Positions 1 through 8,747 of a DNA stretch of 64,000 bases are shown here, piece by piece. The stretch lies in assembly GCA_902493375.1 (NCBI GenBank), contig CABUPH010000001.1, positions 161,902 to 225,901 on the forward strand, read 5' to 3'. Below the pieces are notes generated by a model. That model did no database searches. It was not told where the DNA came from and worked only from the letters and a program-made list of their open reading frames with translations. This stretch comes from an uncultured Collinsella sp. Lineage in GTDB: Bacteria; Actinomycetota; Coriobacteriia; Coriobacteriales; Coriobacteriaceae. The translations under genes and the position numbers were made by a program. Every line of letters starts with the position of its first letter. Position 1 is the stretch's first letter.

Positions 1-370
1 GCTCGCCCGCGTCCTTGTACGCTTTAATGATGCGCGGCAGCGGATGCGCATAGACGGAGCACGCCAGGCAGCGGTCGAGCGCCTCCGCCATTGCCGAGGA
101 CGTGCCCTCGACCGAACACTCAGTGCACAGCAAATCCCCAAACGGGGCGCCGCATCGGGTACAGCTATGACGTGGGTCGATGAGCGTGAGCGCGGCCAGG
201 CAGTCTTGGCAAATAAGCGCACCGGCGCGCTCGCAGCCGGCACATCGTGTTGGCGACAATGCCTCGAGTGCCTCGCGTGCCGCCCGCTCGGCAAACGGCA
301 GCAATTCGTCCGCAAACGGTAGGGCGCCGGCACCCTGCAGACGGCTCAATTTGTTCAGATGGCTCTTCAA
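1..370 (-). CDS. comF: ComF family phosphoribosyltransferase-like protein (5' part, cut by window edge)
   Basis: A minus-strand frame opens at TTG (370) and stays open for 123 codons to the window edge. The visible part has five CxxC pairs (about residues 43/46, 54/57, 70/73, 82/85 and 101/104). They include CAGC, CQDC, CTRCGAPFG and CLAC, and are followed by LPRIIKAYKDAGE, the layout of the ComF/GntX double zinc ribbon that precedes a PRTase domain lying outside the window. In naturally competent bacteria ComF helps DNA uptake; elsewhere its role is unclear. The TTG is chosen because a GGGAGG Shine-Dalgarno lies 9 nt upstream and no ATG or GTG is available in frame. That SD lies inside a hairpin stem. 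The gene is last in the tmk-holB-ricT-comF direction. Confidence 0.8.
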   Translation of the reverse strand, partial: MKSHLNKLSRLQGAGALPFADELLPFAERAAREALEALSPTRCAGCERAGALICQDCLAALTLIDPRHSCTRCGAPFGDLLCTECSVEGTSSAMAEALDRCLACSVYAHPLPRIIKAYKDAGE

Positions 371-374
371 GACA

Positions 375-408
375 CAACCCTCCCTACGTTCGGTCGCAGG
401 GAGGGTTG
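375..408 (-). promoter_or_regulatory. Hairpin masking the comF ribosome-binding site
   Basis: Perfect 11-bp arms (CAACCCTCCCT / AGGGAGGGTTG) enclose a 12-nt loop between ricT and comF. On the transcript the 3' arm carries the GGGAGG Shine-Dalgarno of comF. The hairpin could therefore attenuate comF translation or act as a weak terminator; the following U-run is poor (TTGTGTCTT). The role is inferred. Confidence 0.5.
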
Positions 409-472
409 TTGATTCAGCGCTATGGTACCCCGACGCGATTGGGGCAAGGCTGGTTAAATCCGCTCGCGGGCG

Positions 473-2173
473 TTATTCGCCGGCAGGCGGTTGTGGTGCA
501 GACGAAGACGGGGCCGAGCCCTCGCCACCATCCTGGCGCGGCTTGCGGGAACGGCGACGGCGACGGCGCTTTTGACCCTGGTCGGCCGAGCCCTCGCCAC
601 CGCGATCCTCGCGCGGCTCGCGCTCGTCGCGAGCGGCGCCACGCGAAGCCTTGGCAGCCGCTCCCCCGCCATCTCCGGGACGACGGCGCGTGACCTTGAC
701 CTCGCCATCCGAGACCTGATCGGCAACGGAGGGCACTGAGGGCTTCTGCTGCGCGCCCGAGGAATGGCGACGACGCGGACGCGGTGCGCGCTCCTCCTCG
801 CCACGTGACTTGCCGCCCTTGTCGGCAGGCGCGTCGGAGGCCGAGGCGCCCTTGGAAGCGGCACCAGCCTCGCGAGCAACTGCGGCGCGGAAGGCGTCCT
901 CGCGCTCCTCGCTCGACAGATGACGGCGACGACGGCGCGTGGGGTTCATGCCACCGCCGCGGTTTTGCTGCTGGGGCTGTTGAACCTCGCGCTCGCGAGC
1001 TCCGTTCTTGCCGGCGGCTGCGGCCTCGCCGGCATCGGCAGAGCCCGCACGCTTGCGGCGGCGACGGCCACCGGCGGTATCCTCGACCTCAGGCGCCTCG
1101 GCCTTGCTGCGGCCCTTTCCGCGGCCACGGCCCTCGCCCTGCCCCTGACCGGCGCGAGCATCGGATTCAGCATCGCGACGACGGCGCTTGGGCATCGACG
1201 TACCGGCCAGACGGTCGGCGCTCGACAGGCCATCGCCCACGTCGACGCCGTTCTCGCGGTCGAGCTCCATAAGCGCCAGACGCATCTCGGGCGACTCGAT
1301 GCGCTCGAGCACGTCGCGCGTCACGCAGTCGGGGCGGCAGTTGCAGCCCTGCTCGGCGGCCTTCTTTTTGCAGCCCTCCGAGCAGGTCATATCGGCCAGG
1401 TTGACCTTAAAGACTTTGCCGTTCTCCAGACGCAACACCAGCTGCTCGCGCGGCGTGTCATATTCCTGGATACGCGCCTTGCCGAGCGGCGTATCGATGA
1501 GCGTCTTCTTTTTGGGCGCACGGCTCTTAAAGTCCTTGTACGCTTCGAACTCATAGCGCAGGCAGCACATCAGGCGGCCGCAAACGCCGCTGATCTTGGA
1601 GGAATTGAGCGGCAGGTCCTGCTCTTTTGCCATGCGGATCGAGACGGGCTCAAACTGTCCGCCAAAGCGCGTGCAACAGAGCTCCTGGCCGCACTGGGCA
1701 TAGCCGCCCACCAGGCGAGTCTCGTCGCGCACGCCGATCTGGCGCATGTCGACGCGAATGTGCAGCGTCGAGGACAGATCCTTGACGAGCTGGCGAAAAT
1801 CGACGCGCTCCTCGGCCGCAAAGTAGAACACGGCCTTCTCGCCGCCAAACAGGTACTCGACGCCCACCGGCTTCATCTCGAGGTCGAGTTCTTTGACCAG
1901 ACGGCGGAAATCGACCATGGCCTCGTCGCCCTGGATGGCAAGATCGTCGGCAAGCTGCAGGTCGATGTCGCTCGCCACGCGCAGCACGGGCTTGAGCGGC
2001 TGACCGATCTCGTCTTGCGGCACCTCGAAGGGATCGGCCGTAACCAAGCCGATCTCGGTTCCGCGCTCGGTGGAGCAAATGGCATAATCGGCCTCGAGGA
2101 TATCCAGGTCCTGCGGGTCAAACCACAGGTCGCGCGAGGCGTAGGTAAACTTAACGGGTACGACTAACGGCAT
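473..2173 (-). CDS. ricT: PSP1-domain protein RicT (YaaT-like) with long basic/acidic tail
   Basis: Residues 1 to about 275 match the PSP1/RicT family, including GYAQCGQELCCTRF, SKISGVCGRLMCCLRYE and a later Cys cluster (CSEGCKKKAAEQGCNCRPDC). In Bacillus, RicT (YaaT) joins RicA and RicF in an Fe-S complex that aids RNase Y-dependent mRNA maturation. The core family length is about 275 residues, but this protein has 566. The extra ~290 residues are low-complexity, rich in Arg, Glu, Gly and Ala, with runs of RRRRR, and look disordered and nucleic-acid binding. The start at 2173 overlaps the holB stop by 10 nt, indicating translational coupling. The domain call is firm; the tail function is unknown. 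Confidence 0.88.
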   Translation of the reverse strand: MPLVVPVKFTYASRDLWFDPQDLDILEADYAICSTERGTEIGLVTADPFEVPQDEIGQPLKPVLRVASDIDLQLADDLAIQGDEAMVDFRRLVKELDLEMKPVGVEYLFGGEKAVFYFAAEERVDFRQLVKDLSSTLHIRVDMRQIGVRDETRLVGGYAQCGQELCCTRFGGQFEPVSIRMAKEQDLPLNSSKISGVCGRLMCCLRYEFEAYKDFKSRAPKKKTLIDTPLGKARIQEYDTPREQLVLRLENGKVFKVNLADMTCSEGCKKKAAEQGCNCRPDCVTRDVLERIESPEMRLALMELDRENGVDVGDGLSSADRLAGTSMPKRRRRDAESDARAGQGQGEGRGRGKGRSKAEAPEVEDTAGGRRRRKRAGSADAGEAAAAGKNGAREREVQQPQQQNRGGGMNPTRRRRRHLSSEEREDAFRAAVAREAGAASKGASASDAPADKGGKSRGEEERAPRPRRRHSSGAQQKPSVPSVADQVSDGEVKVTRRRPGDGGGAAAKASRGAARDEREPREDRGGEGSADQGQKRRRRRRSRKPRQDGGEGSAPSSSAPQPPAGE

Positions 2174-3291
2174 TTCAGTGCCTTCCTGATATCGAACAGC
2201 ATGACCTCGATGGCCAGCTGGGGAGTAACGTTTCTGGCGATGTTGTGCTCGGCGGTTGCGACCGCCTCGAGCGCCTGGGTGGCACCCGCAACATTCGTCG
2301 CAGCGGCAAGCCGACCGATCGTGTCACGCACGTCTTCGTTCACCACGTCGGCCGCCTCGTCCTGAAGTGTCAGCAGCACGTCGCGCATGAGCGTCCGCGC
2401 GCTCGCCAGCGCTTCCATGATACCCGAACGCTCGCGCGCGTTGAGTTCGCGCTTGTTGCGGTCCTCAAGCTGCTTCAATGCTCCACGCGACAGGTAGTCG
2501 GCATTTTGCTCGAGTACCTTTTCCTGCGTGGACTTGACCTCGGCGAGCGGCGCCTTGACGGCGACGATGAGCGACTTGGCGCGACTGAGCACGTCGGCCT
2601 CGTCGGCGGCAATGAGTGAGTCGATGGCACGGACCATCTGACGGCGGGCGTCCTGGCGCTCGGCGCTCTTAAGAAACTCGATGCCGCGTGTGGGGCTTCC
2701 CGCCACGGCGACCGCCATGCGGCAACGCGCGGGGTCCTGGCCGGTGGCGCGGCTCACGGCCTGCGCGGCGACGGCGGGCGACACCAGCCGAAACGGCACG
2801 CACTGGCAGCGGCTCACGATGGTGGGCAGCATCACGTCTGCCGAGGTGCCCAGCAAGATGAACATAACGCCCTCGGGCGGCTCCTCGAGTGTCTTGAGCA
2901 GTGCGTTGGCGGTGTTGGCGCGCAGTTGCTCGGCACGGTCGATGATGTAGACCTTGGCCTTGGCGCGAATGGGTGCCAGCGGCACGTCATCGAGCAGCTC
3001 GCGGGTCTGGGCAATAAGATAGCCCGTGGCGCTCTCGGGCGTGTAATAGTGCACGTCGGGATGCGTATGCCGAGAGACGCGCACGCAACTGTCGCATGCG
3101 CCGCAGCCGTCCTGCTCGCACAGGAAGGCTTGGGCGAGCGCCCACGCGGCATCGAGCTTGCCCGCGCCGGGCGCGCCCAAAAACAGGTAGGCGTGCGATG
3201 CACGGCCGCTGGCGACGGCATTGGTCAAAAAGTCGCGCACGCGCTCTTGGGTGTCGAGCTTGGCCAGCAGGCTTGCCTGAGCGGGGGCCAT
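2164..3291 (-). CDS. holB: DNA polymerase III subunit delta' (HolB)
   Basis: Clamp-loader AAA+ subunit. Visible are the Walker A-like GAPGAGK, a four-Cys zinc site (CEQDGCGACDSC), the DRAEQL Walker B region and LLKTLEEPPEG, all typical of HolB/DnaX-family proteins. The ATG at 3291 is chosen over an upstream in-frame start (3330) because it lies 1 nt past the tmk stop and starts MAPAQASLLAKLDTQ. At 375 residues the length is normal. The C-terminal half is more diverged, as usual for delta'. It is co-transcribed between tmk and ricT, an order common in Firmicutes and Actinobacteria. Confidence 0.9.
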   Translation of the reverse strand: MAPAQASLLAKLDTQERVRDFLTNAVASGRASHAYLFLGAPGAGKLDAAWALAQAFLCEQDGCGACDSCVRVSRHTHPDVHYYTPESATGYLIAQTRELLDDVPLAPIRAKAKVYIIDRAEQLRANTANALLKTLEEPPEGVMFILLGTSADVMLPTIVSRCQCVPFRLVSPAVAAQAVSRATGQDPARCRMAVAVAGSPTRGIEFLKSAERQDARRQMVRAIDSLIAADEADVLSRAKSLIVAVKAPLAEVKSTQEKVLEQNADYLSRGALKQLEDRNKRELNARERSGIMEALASARTLMRDVLLTLQDEAADVVNEDVRDTIGRLAAATNVAGATQALEAVATAEHNIARNVTPQLAIEVMLFDIRKALKCR

Positions 3292-3292
3292 G

Positions 3293-3976
3293 TTACTCGG
3301 CCTCCTTGGCAAGCGCGGCGGCGACAGCATCCTGGGGGATATCGAGACCGTACGCGCGAACCTGCTCGACCGTCTTCTCGAAAACTACCTCGACGGTCGT
3401 AGTGGCGTCGATGAGCTTTACGCGGTTTGGCTCCTCGGCAGCAATGGCGCAAAACCCCTCGTAGACACGCTCCTGGAATGCCATGCCCTTGGCCTCCATG
3501 CGATCGGTCGCACCGCGGGCCGCCATGCGCAGCGCCGCCTGCTCGGGCGTGATGTGGTAGACGAGTGTGAGTGCCGGGTGCGTTCCCGCGACGGCCAGGT
3601 TGTTGGCGTCGCGCACCATCTGGCGATCGAGGCCGTCGGCAAATGCCTGGTAGCAGGTCGTGGAATCGTAGAAGCGGTCGCACAGGACCACCTTGCCGGC
3701 CGCGAGGGCGGGCGCGATGACCTCGTGCACCAACTGGGCGCGCGCCGCCTCGTAGAGCAGCAACTCGCAGGTGTCTCCCATCGCCGTGTTGGCGGGGTCG
3801 AGCAGCAAAGCGCGAATCTTTTCGCTGATGGCGGTGCCGCCCGGCTCGCGCAGGCTCACAACCTGGTAGCCAGCGAGTTCGAGCGCGCGGACAAGCAGGC
3901 GCGCCTGCGTGGACTTGCCGGCACCGTCGACGCCCTCGAGCGTGATAAAGCTATGTTGAGCAGGCTCAAAAGCCAT
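3293..3976 (-). CDS. tmk: Thymidylate kinase
   Basis: Phosphorylates dTMP to dTDP. It has the P-loop VDGAGKST (residues 16-23), the DRFYDST segment and the LREPGGT motif of bacterial TMPK. At 227 residues it is slightly longer than the usual 205-215. The start at 3976 has GGAAGGGG upstream. It is the first gene of the tmk-holB-ricT run, with 1 nt between its stop and the holB start. Confidence 0.95.
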   Translation of the reverse strand: MAFEPAQHSFITLEGVDGAGKSTQARLLVRALELAGYQVVSLREPGGTAISEKIRALLLDPANTAMGDTCELLLYEAARAQLVHEVIAPALAAGKVVLCDRFYDSTTCYQAFADGLDRQMVRDANNLAVAGTHPALTLVYHITPEQAALRMAARGATDRMEAKGMAFQERVYEGFCAIAAEEPNRVKLIDATTTVEVVFEKTVEQVRAYGLDIPQDAVAAALAKEAE

Positions 3977-4082
3977 GGGCGCAGCCCCTTCCTACAAGGC
4001 GCGTAAATGCGAGTTATAGCAACCAAGCCATGATACCCCAGTGCTCGGCGCGTCCCCAATGGCTAAAGGTGCCTTTCCAAAG

Positions 4083-4145
4083 TTGCGGTGAAATAGGGGC
4101 TGATTGAAGCTCTGAGACCGCCAAACAGTCCCTATTTCACCGCAA
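4083..4145. repeat. Palindromic intergenic repeat, family E
   Basis: Twenty-base arms TTGCGGTGAAATAGGGGCTG and CAGTCCCTATTTCACCGCAA (one mismatch) enclose 23 bases. A diverged second copy lies at 45634-45700. Located in the divergent gap between tmk and the zinc-ribbon gene. Confidence 0.8.
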
Positions 4146-4216
4146 CGTATGATGGGGGATTTTGGATGCTGGGTATAATCGTCGTATTGCATTGAAATGT
4201 GGCGAAAGGAGTGGCA

Positions 4217-5200
4217 ATGTCTCGGTATTGCGCCTCGTGCGGCAAGCTTCTTGCGGATGATGCCAAGTTCTGCACCTCGTGCGGTGCACCCGTTGAGCAA
4301 ACAGCCGCGAGCGATAGCCAGCCCGCTTTTGAGCAGACCGGCTCCCTTGATACGCCGCAAGCCAAGGCGGACGACTCCCTCGCTTATAGCCCCGACCCCG
4401 CCGCAAGGACCGAGGCCGTCGAGACCACGCAGCGCATACCCGTCGCGAGCGGCTCGCCCCAACAGCAGCCGGCCCCCGCATACGTGCCCGCTTCGCCACA
4501 GACCCCCGCTCCCAAAAAGAGCGGCACCGGGCCGCTTATCGCCGTTATCGTTGTGCTGGTGGCGATCATCATCGCCCTGGTCATCTTCTTTGCAATCAGA
4601 CCGTTCGACAACGCCGCCACGCAGACGACAGCCGAGGTAGCTAAGCTGCACCATGACGTCGACGACGATGACCTAAAGTCTCTCGGCGATCCCAACAGCC
4701 TGTACGACGATGATGACGATGACGACGAGGATGGCGGCGAAGCAACGCTCTCTGAGCAGAACCTCTACCGCCGACTGAGCGAATACTACGACCTGCTCGA
4801 AGATCTCGACAGCCAGGTCCGTGGCTGCGCGCAGAACTTCAACGGCAACTATCTGGAAGAGGATCGAACCACCCGTCAAAATCTCGCCGACGTCGCCGAG
4901 CGCACGGAGGACACCATCGAGCAGTATTACGACATCGTCGAGGACCTGGACGTCCCGACGAGCTCCAAAAACTACAGCTCCTGGAAGGACATCATCGCCC
5001 TGTACGACGACCTGGATCACCGCATTGACGCAATCTGTGATGCCTGGGAGATCAGTCTGAAATACGCCAAGCCTGCGGACCACAAGAATGAGATCGTAGC
5101 GCCGCTGTCGCGCGACAACGTGGCGGGCACCAATGACAATAAGTACCGCCTAGACTTTGAGGAGCGTTATCCCGGCGCCAAGCCTGTCGAGGTGAACTAG
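4217..5200 (+). CDS. Zinc-ribbon membrane protein with acidic linker, unknown function
   Basis: The N-terminus is a double-CxxC zinc ribbon (YCASCGKLLADDAKFCTSCG). A Pro/Ala/Thr-rich linker follows, then one membrane span at about residues 108-132 (PLIAVIVVLVAIIIALVIFF), and an external-side domain that opens with a run of Asp (about residues 167-174). The remaining ~150 residues are polar, predicted mostly helical, with no motif I recognise. The ATG at 4217 is chosen because AAAGGAG lies 5 nt upstream; an in-frame GTG at 4199 precedes that site. Zinc-ribbon plus single-span proteins are common in actinobacteria and mostly uncharacterised. The gene stands alone on the plus strand. Confidence 0.8.
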   Translation: MSRYCASCGKLLADDAKFCTSCGAPVEQTAASDSQPAFEQTGSLDTPQAKADDSLAYSPDPAARTEAVETTQRIPVASGSPQQQPAPAYVPASPQTPAPKKSGTGPLIAVIVVLVAIIIALVIFFAIRPFDNAATQTTAEVAKLHHDVDDDDLKSLGDPNSLYDDDDDDDEDGGEATLSEQNLYRRLSEYYDLLEDLDSQVRGCAQNFNGNYLEEDRTTRQNLADVAERTEDTIEQYYDIVEDLDVPTSSKNYSSWKDIIALYDDLDHRIDAICDAWEISLKYAKPADHKNEIVAPLSRDNVAGTNDNKYRLDFEERYPGAKPVEVN

Positions 5201-5218
5201 CGCTTTGTCGTTCCCGAG

Positions 5219-5276
5219 CCGGCAGTTAGGGACGTTCCTAAACTGCCGGCAGAAAAGGAACGTCCCTAACTGCCGG
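5219..5276. repeat. Palindromic intergenic repeat, family C
   Basis: Perfect 21-bp inverted arms built on GGCAGTTAGGGACGTTCC, with a half-copy AAACTGCCGGCAG in the loop. Related copies lie at 35497-35550 and 38063-38117. Confidence 0.85.
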
Positions 5277-5278
5277 AT

Positions 5279-5317
5279 AAAAAACGAGCGAGGATCTTGA
5301 GGTCCTCGCTCGTTTTT
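5279..5317. terminator. Bidirectional intrinsic terminator
   Basis: AAAAAACGAGCGAGGA, loop, TCCTCGCTCGTTTTT. It has U-tracts on both strands and sits between the convergent zinc-ribbon gene and topA. Confidence 0.9.
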
Positions 5318-5344
5318 GTTCTAGGTGATGTTTCGACCGTGCGG

Positions 5345-7954
5345 CTACTTGTCGGCAGCGGTCTTTTTGGCAGTCGACTTCTTCGCAGTTGACTTCTTCG
5401 CGGTCGTCTTCTTGGCGGCAGTGGCTTTCTTAGCCGTCGTCTTTTTGGCCGCCGTTGTCTTCTTCGCCGTGCTCGCCTTGGTTGTGGTCTTGCGGCCGCG
5501 GGCGGGCTTCTTCTCCTTGGTCGGGCAGTCCATGTTCACGCAGATGCGCCACGGACCGCGCGCCGTGTTGACCACCACGATGGGGGCGCCGCACTCGGGG
5601 CAGGTCTCGCCCGTCGCCTCGAGCTTACCGCGCGCCGGCAGAGGATAGCTCACGCCGCAGTCATCGTAGTTGGTGCAGCGGATAAAGCGCTTGCCGCTCT
5701 TCTCGCTCTTGTGCGCGATCAGGTCGCCATGGCGTCCGGCCTCGGCGCACACCTTGCACTCGCCCACCTTAAGGTCAGGCTCGTAGTTGGTGGGGCACGT
5801 GGGGTTCACGCAAATCTCGAAGGCCTTCTGGCGGAACGGCTGGCACTTAATGCGCGGCGCGCCGCACTCGGGGCACACGGCCGCCTCGCCCTCGAGCGGG
5901 CTCACCTTGACGCCGCTCGGCACCGGATAGGTCACATCGCAGTCGGGCCAGCCCATGCAGCCGATAAAGCTGCCGCGGGTCTTGGCGCTCGTCTTCATAA
6001 CCAGGTCCTTACCGCACTTGGGGCAAGCGCCCACGCGTGCATCGGCCGTGACGGCGTCGCTGATGGCGTCGCCCAGTTCCTGCGTATGTTTGAGCAGCTC
6101 GTCGAGCACGCCGGCCAGCAGCGCGCGCGAGTGCGTCACGACATGTTCTTCGGTGTCCTCGCCGCGCTCCACGCGGGTCATGTCGCCGTCGAGCTCGCTG
6201 GTCATATCGGGGCTCGTGATGCGCGGGGCAAACTGCGACAGTGCATCGATAATGGCGATGCCCAGCTGGCTCGGCTCCACGGGATCATTTTTGAGATAGC
6301 GCACGGCATACAGGCGCTCGATGATGCTCGCGCGCGTGGACTTGGTGCCCAGGCCGCGCTTTTCCATCTCCTGCACGAGCTTGCCCTGGCTGTAGCGCGC
6401 GGGCGGCTCGGTCTGCTTGGCCTCGAGTTTAATGTCGAAAACGTCGACCGTATCGCCCTGCTCCAGCGGCGGCATCTGCTCGTCGCGCTTAAGTCCATAC
6501 GGATACGCCTCGCGGAAGCCCGGGGTCACGAGCACGTCGCCCGAAGCCACGAACGGCTCGCCGTTGACGTCGAGCTCGAGCTTGGTGTTCTCGATGGTCG
6601 CGGGCCCCATGAGCGTTGCCAGGAAGCGGCGGGCAATGAGGTCGTAGAGCTTGCGCTGGCCGCCGTCGAGCGTGGACGGATCGCCCTCGCCCGTGGGATA
6701 GATCGGCGGATGGTCGGTAGTCTCGACCTTGCCGCGCGTGGGCTTCATGGGACCGGCGAGCACCTTTTTGCACACGGGCGCCAGCGCCGGGTTGATCTTT
6801 GCCAGGTCGCTCACCACGGCGCCCAGATCGAGCGTCGCAGGGTACACGGTATTGTCGACACGCGGGTAGCTGATGAGACCGGCCATGTAGAGGGACTCGG
6901 CGATTCGCATCGTACGCGCAGGCGAGATGCCCTCGGCCGCAGCGGCAGCCTGCAGCGAGGTCGTCGCAAACGGCGTGGGAGGCTGCTGCTTACGCGAGCG
7001 CTTGGTCACCGCGGCAACGGTCGCCGTCTTGGCACCGTCGACGTGACCATACGCCGTCTCGGCAGCATCCTTGTCGGTAAAGCGCGCTGTCTTGTGCGCG
7101 ATCTTAAAGCGGTCGTCCTCGGCGGCACCCTGCGCGGCACCCATACCGCGAATCTGCCAATAGTCCTCGGGCACAAACGCCATACGCTCGCGCTCGCGCT
7201 CGACCACCAGGGCAAGCGTCGGCGTCTGCACACGACCGGCGGAACGCACGTTGCCAAAGCCGCCAAACTTGGCGAGCGTCAGATAGCGCGTGAGCACCGC
7301 GCCCCAGATAAGGTCGATGTGCTGACGGCTCTCGCCGGCGTCGGCCAGGTTCTGGTCGAGCGAGACGAGATTATCGAAGGCGTGCGTGATCTCGGCCTTG
7401 GTAAACGAAGAATACTGGGCACGGGCGACCGGCAAGTCCGGCGCAACCTCGCGCACTTTGTTGAGGGCGTCCGAGCCAATCAGCTCGCCCTCGCGATCGA
7501 AGTCCGTGGCGATGATGACGCTGTCGGACTTTTTGGCGAGGTTCTTAAGCGAGCGGATGAGCTCTTTCTCGGCCGGAAGCTTAATGACGGGCGCCCAGGT
7601 GAGATAGGGCAGGCTCTCGAGCTTCCAGCCCTTGATGGAAATGCCATCGGCAAGGAACGGCTTGCGCTTGGTGTCGTACGGCGGGCGGGCCAGGCCATCG
7701 GGCATATCGGCCGGCAGCATTTCGCCGTCCTCCGTGACCGAATACCAGCCCAACTTTTTATCGAACAGCACACTGTCGCAAAAATCGGGTGCCAGGATGT
7801 GACCGGCAAGGCCGATCGTCACGCACTCCTCGCCCTTCCACTCAAAACGGTAGATAGCGGTGTTGTACACCTTGTCCTTTTTGGGCTTGCCCGTGGACAG
7901 ACGCTCGGCGATCTGACGCGCGGCGTCGTTTTTCTCAGCGATGATGAGCTTCAA
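5345..7954 (-). CDS. topA: Type IA DNA topoisomerase I with zinc ribbons and Lys/Ala/Thr tail
   Basis: Relaxes negative supercoils. The N-terminal TOPRIM domain (MKLIIAEKNDAARQIAE, later IATDFDREGELIG) precedes the gate domains. The active-site tyrosine is Tyr363 in GLISYPRVDNTVYP, and GGFGNVRSAGRVQTPTL is the conserved helix region. Four C-terminal CxxC zinc-ribbon units follow (from about residue 640). The last ~50 residues are AKKTTAKK-type repeats resembling histone H1 or actinobacterial TopA tails, which are known to help DNA binding. The spacing of the N-terminal domain (HILAPDFCDSVLFDKK) looks closer to the archaeal-type TopA group than to E. coli TopA. It is probably the last gene of the tat-hyp run, 54 nt after hypB. 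Confidence 0.93.
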   Translation of the reverse strand: MKLIIAEKNDAARQIAERLSTGKPKKDKVYNTAIYRFEWKGEECVTIGLAGHILAPDFCDSVLFDKKLGWYSVTEDGEMLPADMPDGLARPPYDTKRKPFLADGISIKGWKLESLPYLTWAPVIKLPAEKELIRSLKNLAKKSDSVIIATDFDREGELIGSDALNKVREVAPDLPVARAQYSSFTKAEITHAFDNLVSLDQNLADAGESRQHIDLIWGAVLTRYLTLAKFGGFGNVRSAGRVQTPTLALVVERERERMAFVPEDYWQIRGMGAAQGAAEDDRFKIAHKTARFTDKDAAETAYGHVDGAKTATVAAVTKRSRKQQPPTPFATTSLQAAAAAEGISPARTMRIAESLYMAGLISYPRVDNTVYPATLDLGAVVSDLAKINPALAPVCKKVLAGPMKPTRGKVETTDHPPIYPTGEGDPSTLDGGQRKLYDLIARRFLATLMGPATIENTKLELDVNGEPFVASGDVLVTPGFREAYPYGLKRDEQMPPLEQGDTVDVFDIKLEAKQTEPPARYSQGKLVQEMEKRGLGTKSTRASIIERLYAVRYLKNDPVEPSQLGIAIIDALSQFAPRITSPDMTSELDGDMTRVERGEDTEEHVVTHSRALLAGVLDELLKHTQELGDAISDAVTADARVGACPKCGKDLVMKTSAKTRGSFIGCMGWPDCDVTYPVPSGVKVSPLEGEAAVCPECGAPRIKCQPFRQKAFEICVNPTCPTNYEPDLKVGECKVCAEAGRHGDLIAHKSEKSGKRFIRCTNYDDCGVSYPLPARGKLEATGETCPECGAPIVVVNTARGPWRICVNMDCPTKEKKPARGRKTTTKASTAKKTTAAKKTTAKKATAAKKTTAKKSTAKKSTAKKTAADK

Positions 7955-8008
7955 AAGAGGCTCCTATCTCGTGTGTCTGCGGCTGCGCCCGCCCTCTTGG
8001 CGGCCGAC

Positions 8009-8692
8009 TTACGCCCTTGCTTGCTCAATCTGCCCGATGAGCCAATCGCACCAGGCATCCATGCCCTCGCCCTTGCGCGCGCTCACGGCAAACCGCGGCG
8101 CTTGCGGATTGAGGTCATCGAGGGTCTTAGTATACCTATCCATGTCAAAATCGAAAGCCGGGGCCACGTCGACCTTGTTGAGCAGCTGCGCGCCGGCGTG
8201 TTGGAAGATGCCCGGGTACTTGATGGGCTTGTCGTCGCCCTCGGGCACCGAGAGGATCATGATGGACAGGTTCTCGCCCAGGTCAAAGTCGACTGGGCAG
8301 ACCAGGTTACCCACGTTTTCGATAAAGATGACGTCGATGTTTTCCAGACCGACGGCCTGGTCGAAGGCGTCGACGGCCTCCATGATCATGTTGCCCTCGA
8401 GGTGGCACAGGCCGCCCGTGTTGATCTGGATGGCGGGCATGCCGGCTTCCTTCATGGTGATGGCGTCGACATCCGAGGCGATATCGCCCTCGATGACGGC
8501 ACAGCGCAAGCCGACTTTGTCACGCAGGCGCTCGTTGGTGCCCAGAATCGTGGTGGTCTTACCCGAGCCGGGGCTCGACAGCACATTGATCACGTAGGTG
8601 TTCGTCTGCTCAAATCGGTGACGCAGCTGATCTGCCAGGCGCTCGTTGCGCGACAGAATCGGCGACGCGATATCAATCGTTTTCTCGGCCAT
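8009..8692 (-). CDS. hypB: Hydrogenase nickel-incorporation GTPase HypB
   Basis: SIMIBI-class GTPase that delivers nickel to [NiFe] hydrogenase precursors together with HypA. Visible are the P-loop LSSPGSGKTT (about residues 39-48), EGDIASDVDA, the metal-binding INTGGLCHLE, IENVGNLVCP (switch II, with the second Cys) and the NKVD base-recognition motif. No His-rich N-terminal nickel store is present, so this is the short form. The 227-residue length is normal. hypA is directly upstream. No hydrogenase structural gene lies in the window. Confidence 0.95.
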   Translation of the reverse strand: MAEKTIDIASPILSRNERLADQLRHRFEQTNTYVINVLSSPGSGKTTTILGTNERLRDKVGLRCAVIEGDIASDVDAITMKEAGMPAIQINTGGLCHLEGNMIMEAVDAFDQAVGLENIDVIFIENVGNLVCPVDFDLGENLSIMILSVPEGDDKPIKYPGIFQHAGAQLLNKVDVAPAFDFDMDRYTKTLDDLNPQAPRFAVSARKGEGMDAWCDWLIGQIEQARA

Positions 8693-8747
8693 ACTTAGCG
8701 CTCCTTACTTTGGCCCTTTTATACCCCATCGCTAGATGGCGAGCGTG

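Noticed and set aside
5711..8698. Very long open frame (995 codons) on the plus strand opposite topA and hypB
   Set aside because: It has the His/Leu/Arg/Gly-rich composition of an antisense frame in a GC-rich genome, while the minus strand encodes clear TopA and HypB.
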